From JAVBTR01 sp031556065 (GTDB taxonomy: Bacteria; Bacillota; Clostridia; Christensenellales; Aristaeellaceae), in NCBI GenBank assembly GCA_031556065.1, contig JAVBTR010000013.1:1-22565 (forward strand): a stretch of DNA of 22,565 bases, written 5' to 3'. Below are positions 22,549 through 22,565 of this stretch, piece by piece. A model generated the notes under the pieces. The model was given only the letters and a program-made list of their open reading frames with translations, made no database searches and was not told the origin of the DNA. Position 1 is the stretch's first letter. Each line of letters starts with the position of its first letter. The position numbers and the translations under genes were made by a program.

Positions 22549-22565
22549 CGCCGGAAAGCCTTGAT

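Overview
The window looks like chromosome from a strictly anaerobic, moderately GC Bacillota (Clostridia-like) bacterium. Evidence: strong AGGAGG-type ribosome binding sites, several TTGACA/TATAAT promoters, a PHP-domain DnaE of Firmicute length, a pyruvate kinase with the C-terminal PEP-utilising mobile domain common in Bacillota, and a hybrid cluster protein with the N-terminal cysteine spacing of strict anaerobes. I cannot name the genus.

Layout. Positions 1-602 hold no gene, only palindromic repeats and a terminator hairpin. A sugar isomerase/epimerase-like TIM barrel (603-1364, minus) is divergent from a maltodextrin locus on the plus strand: LacI-type regulator (1575-2591), secreted solute-binding protein (2632-3807), and two permeases malF and malG (3904-6167). 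A 340-bp chain of back-to-back hairpins (6165-6511) follows. Then comes a tight three-gene operon: secreted GH13 alpha-amylase (6544-8010), 4-alpha-glucanotransferase malQ (8012-9487) and glycogen/maltodextrin phosphorylase glgP (9484-11847). Next is hcp (11981-13549), converging on a GPH-family sugar:cation symporter (13546-14919, minus). Positions 14920-16656 form an A+T-richer accessory patch: foldback repeats, a RelB/DinJ-RelE/ParE toxin-antitoxin pair (minus) and a GNAT N-terminal remnant. The window ends with pyruvate kinase (16657-18417, minus) and dnaE (18646-22173, minus), separated by a foldback element that overlaps the dnaE stop codon. Upstream of dnaE is a non-coding stretch with clustered AAGTGG repeats and a bidirectional terminator-like hairpin.

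How the genes work together: the amylase would cut starch or glycogen outside the cell, the binding protein and MalFG would import maltodextrins (no ATPase is encoded here, so a shared MsmX-type one is expected elsewhere), and MalQ plus GlgP would convert them to glucose-1-phosphate and glucose. The LacI-type protein probably controls the transporter operon through three overlapping or adjacent CGNTANCG sites at its own promoter.

I found no clear new enzymatic or defence system. The most unusual content is non-coding: two loci carrying the same chain of hairpin modules, differing by whole-hairpin insertions, and two foldback elements of about 165 bp, one of which supplies the dnaE stop codon. 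No rRNA, tRNA, CRISPR array or intact insertion sequence was recognised.
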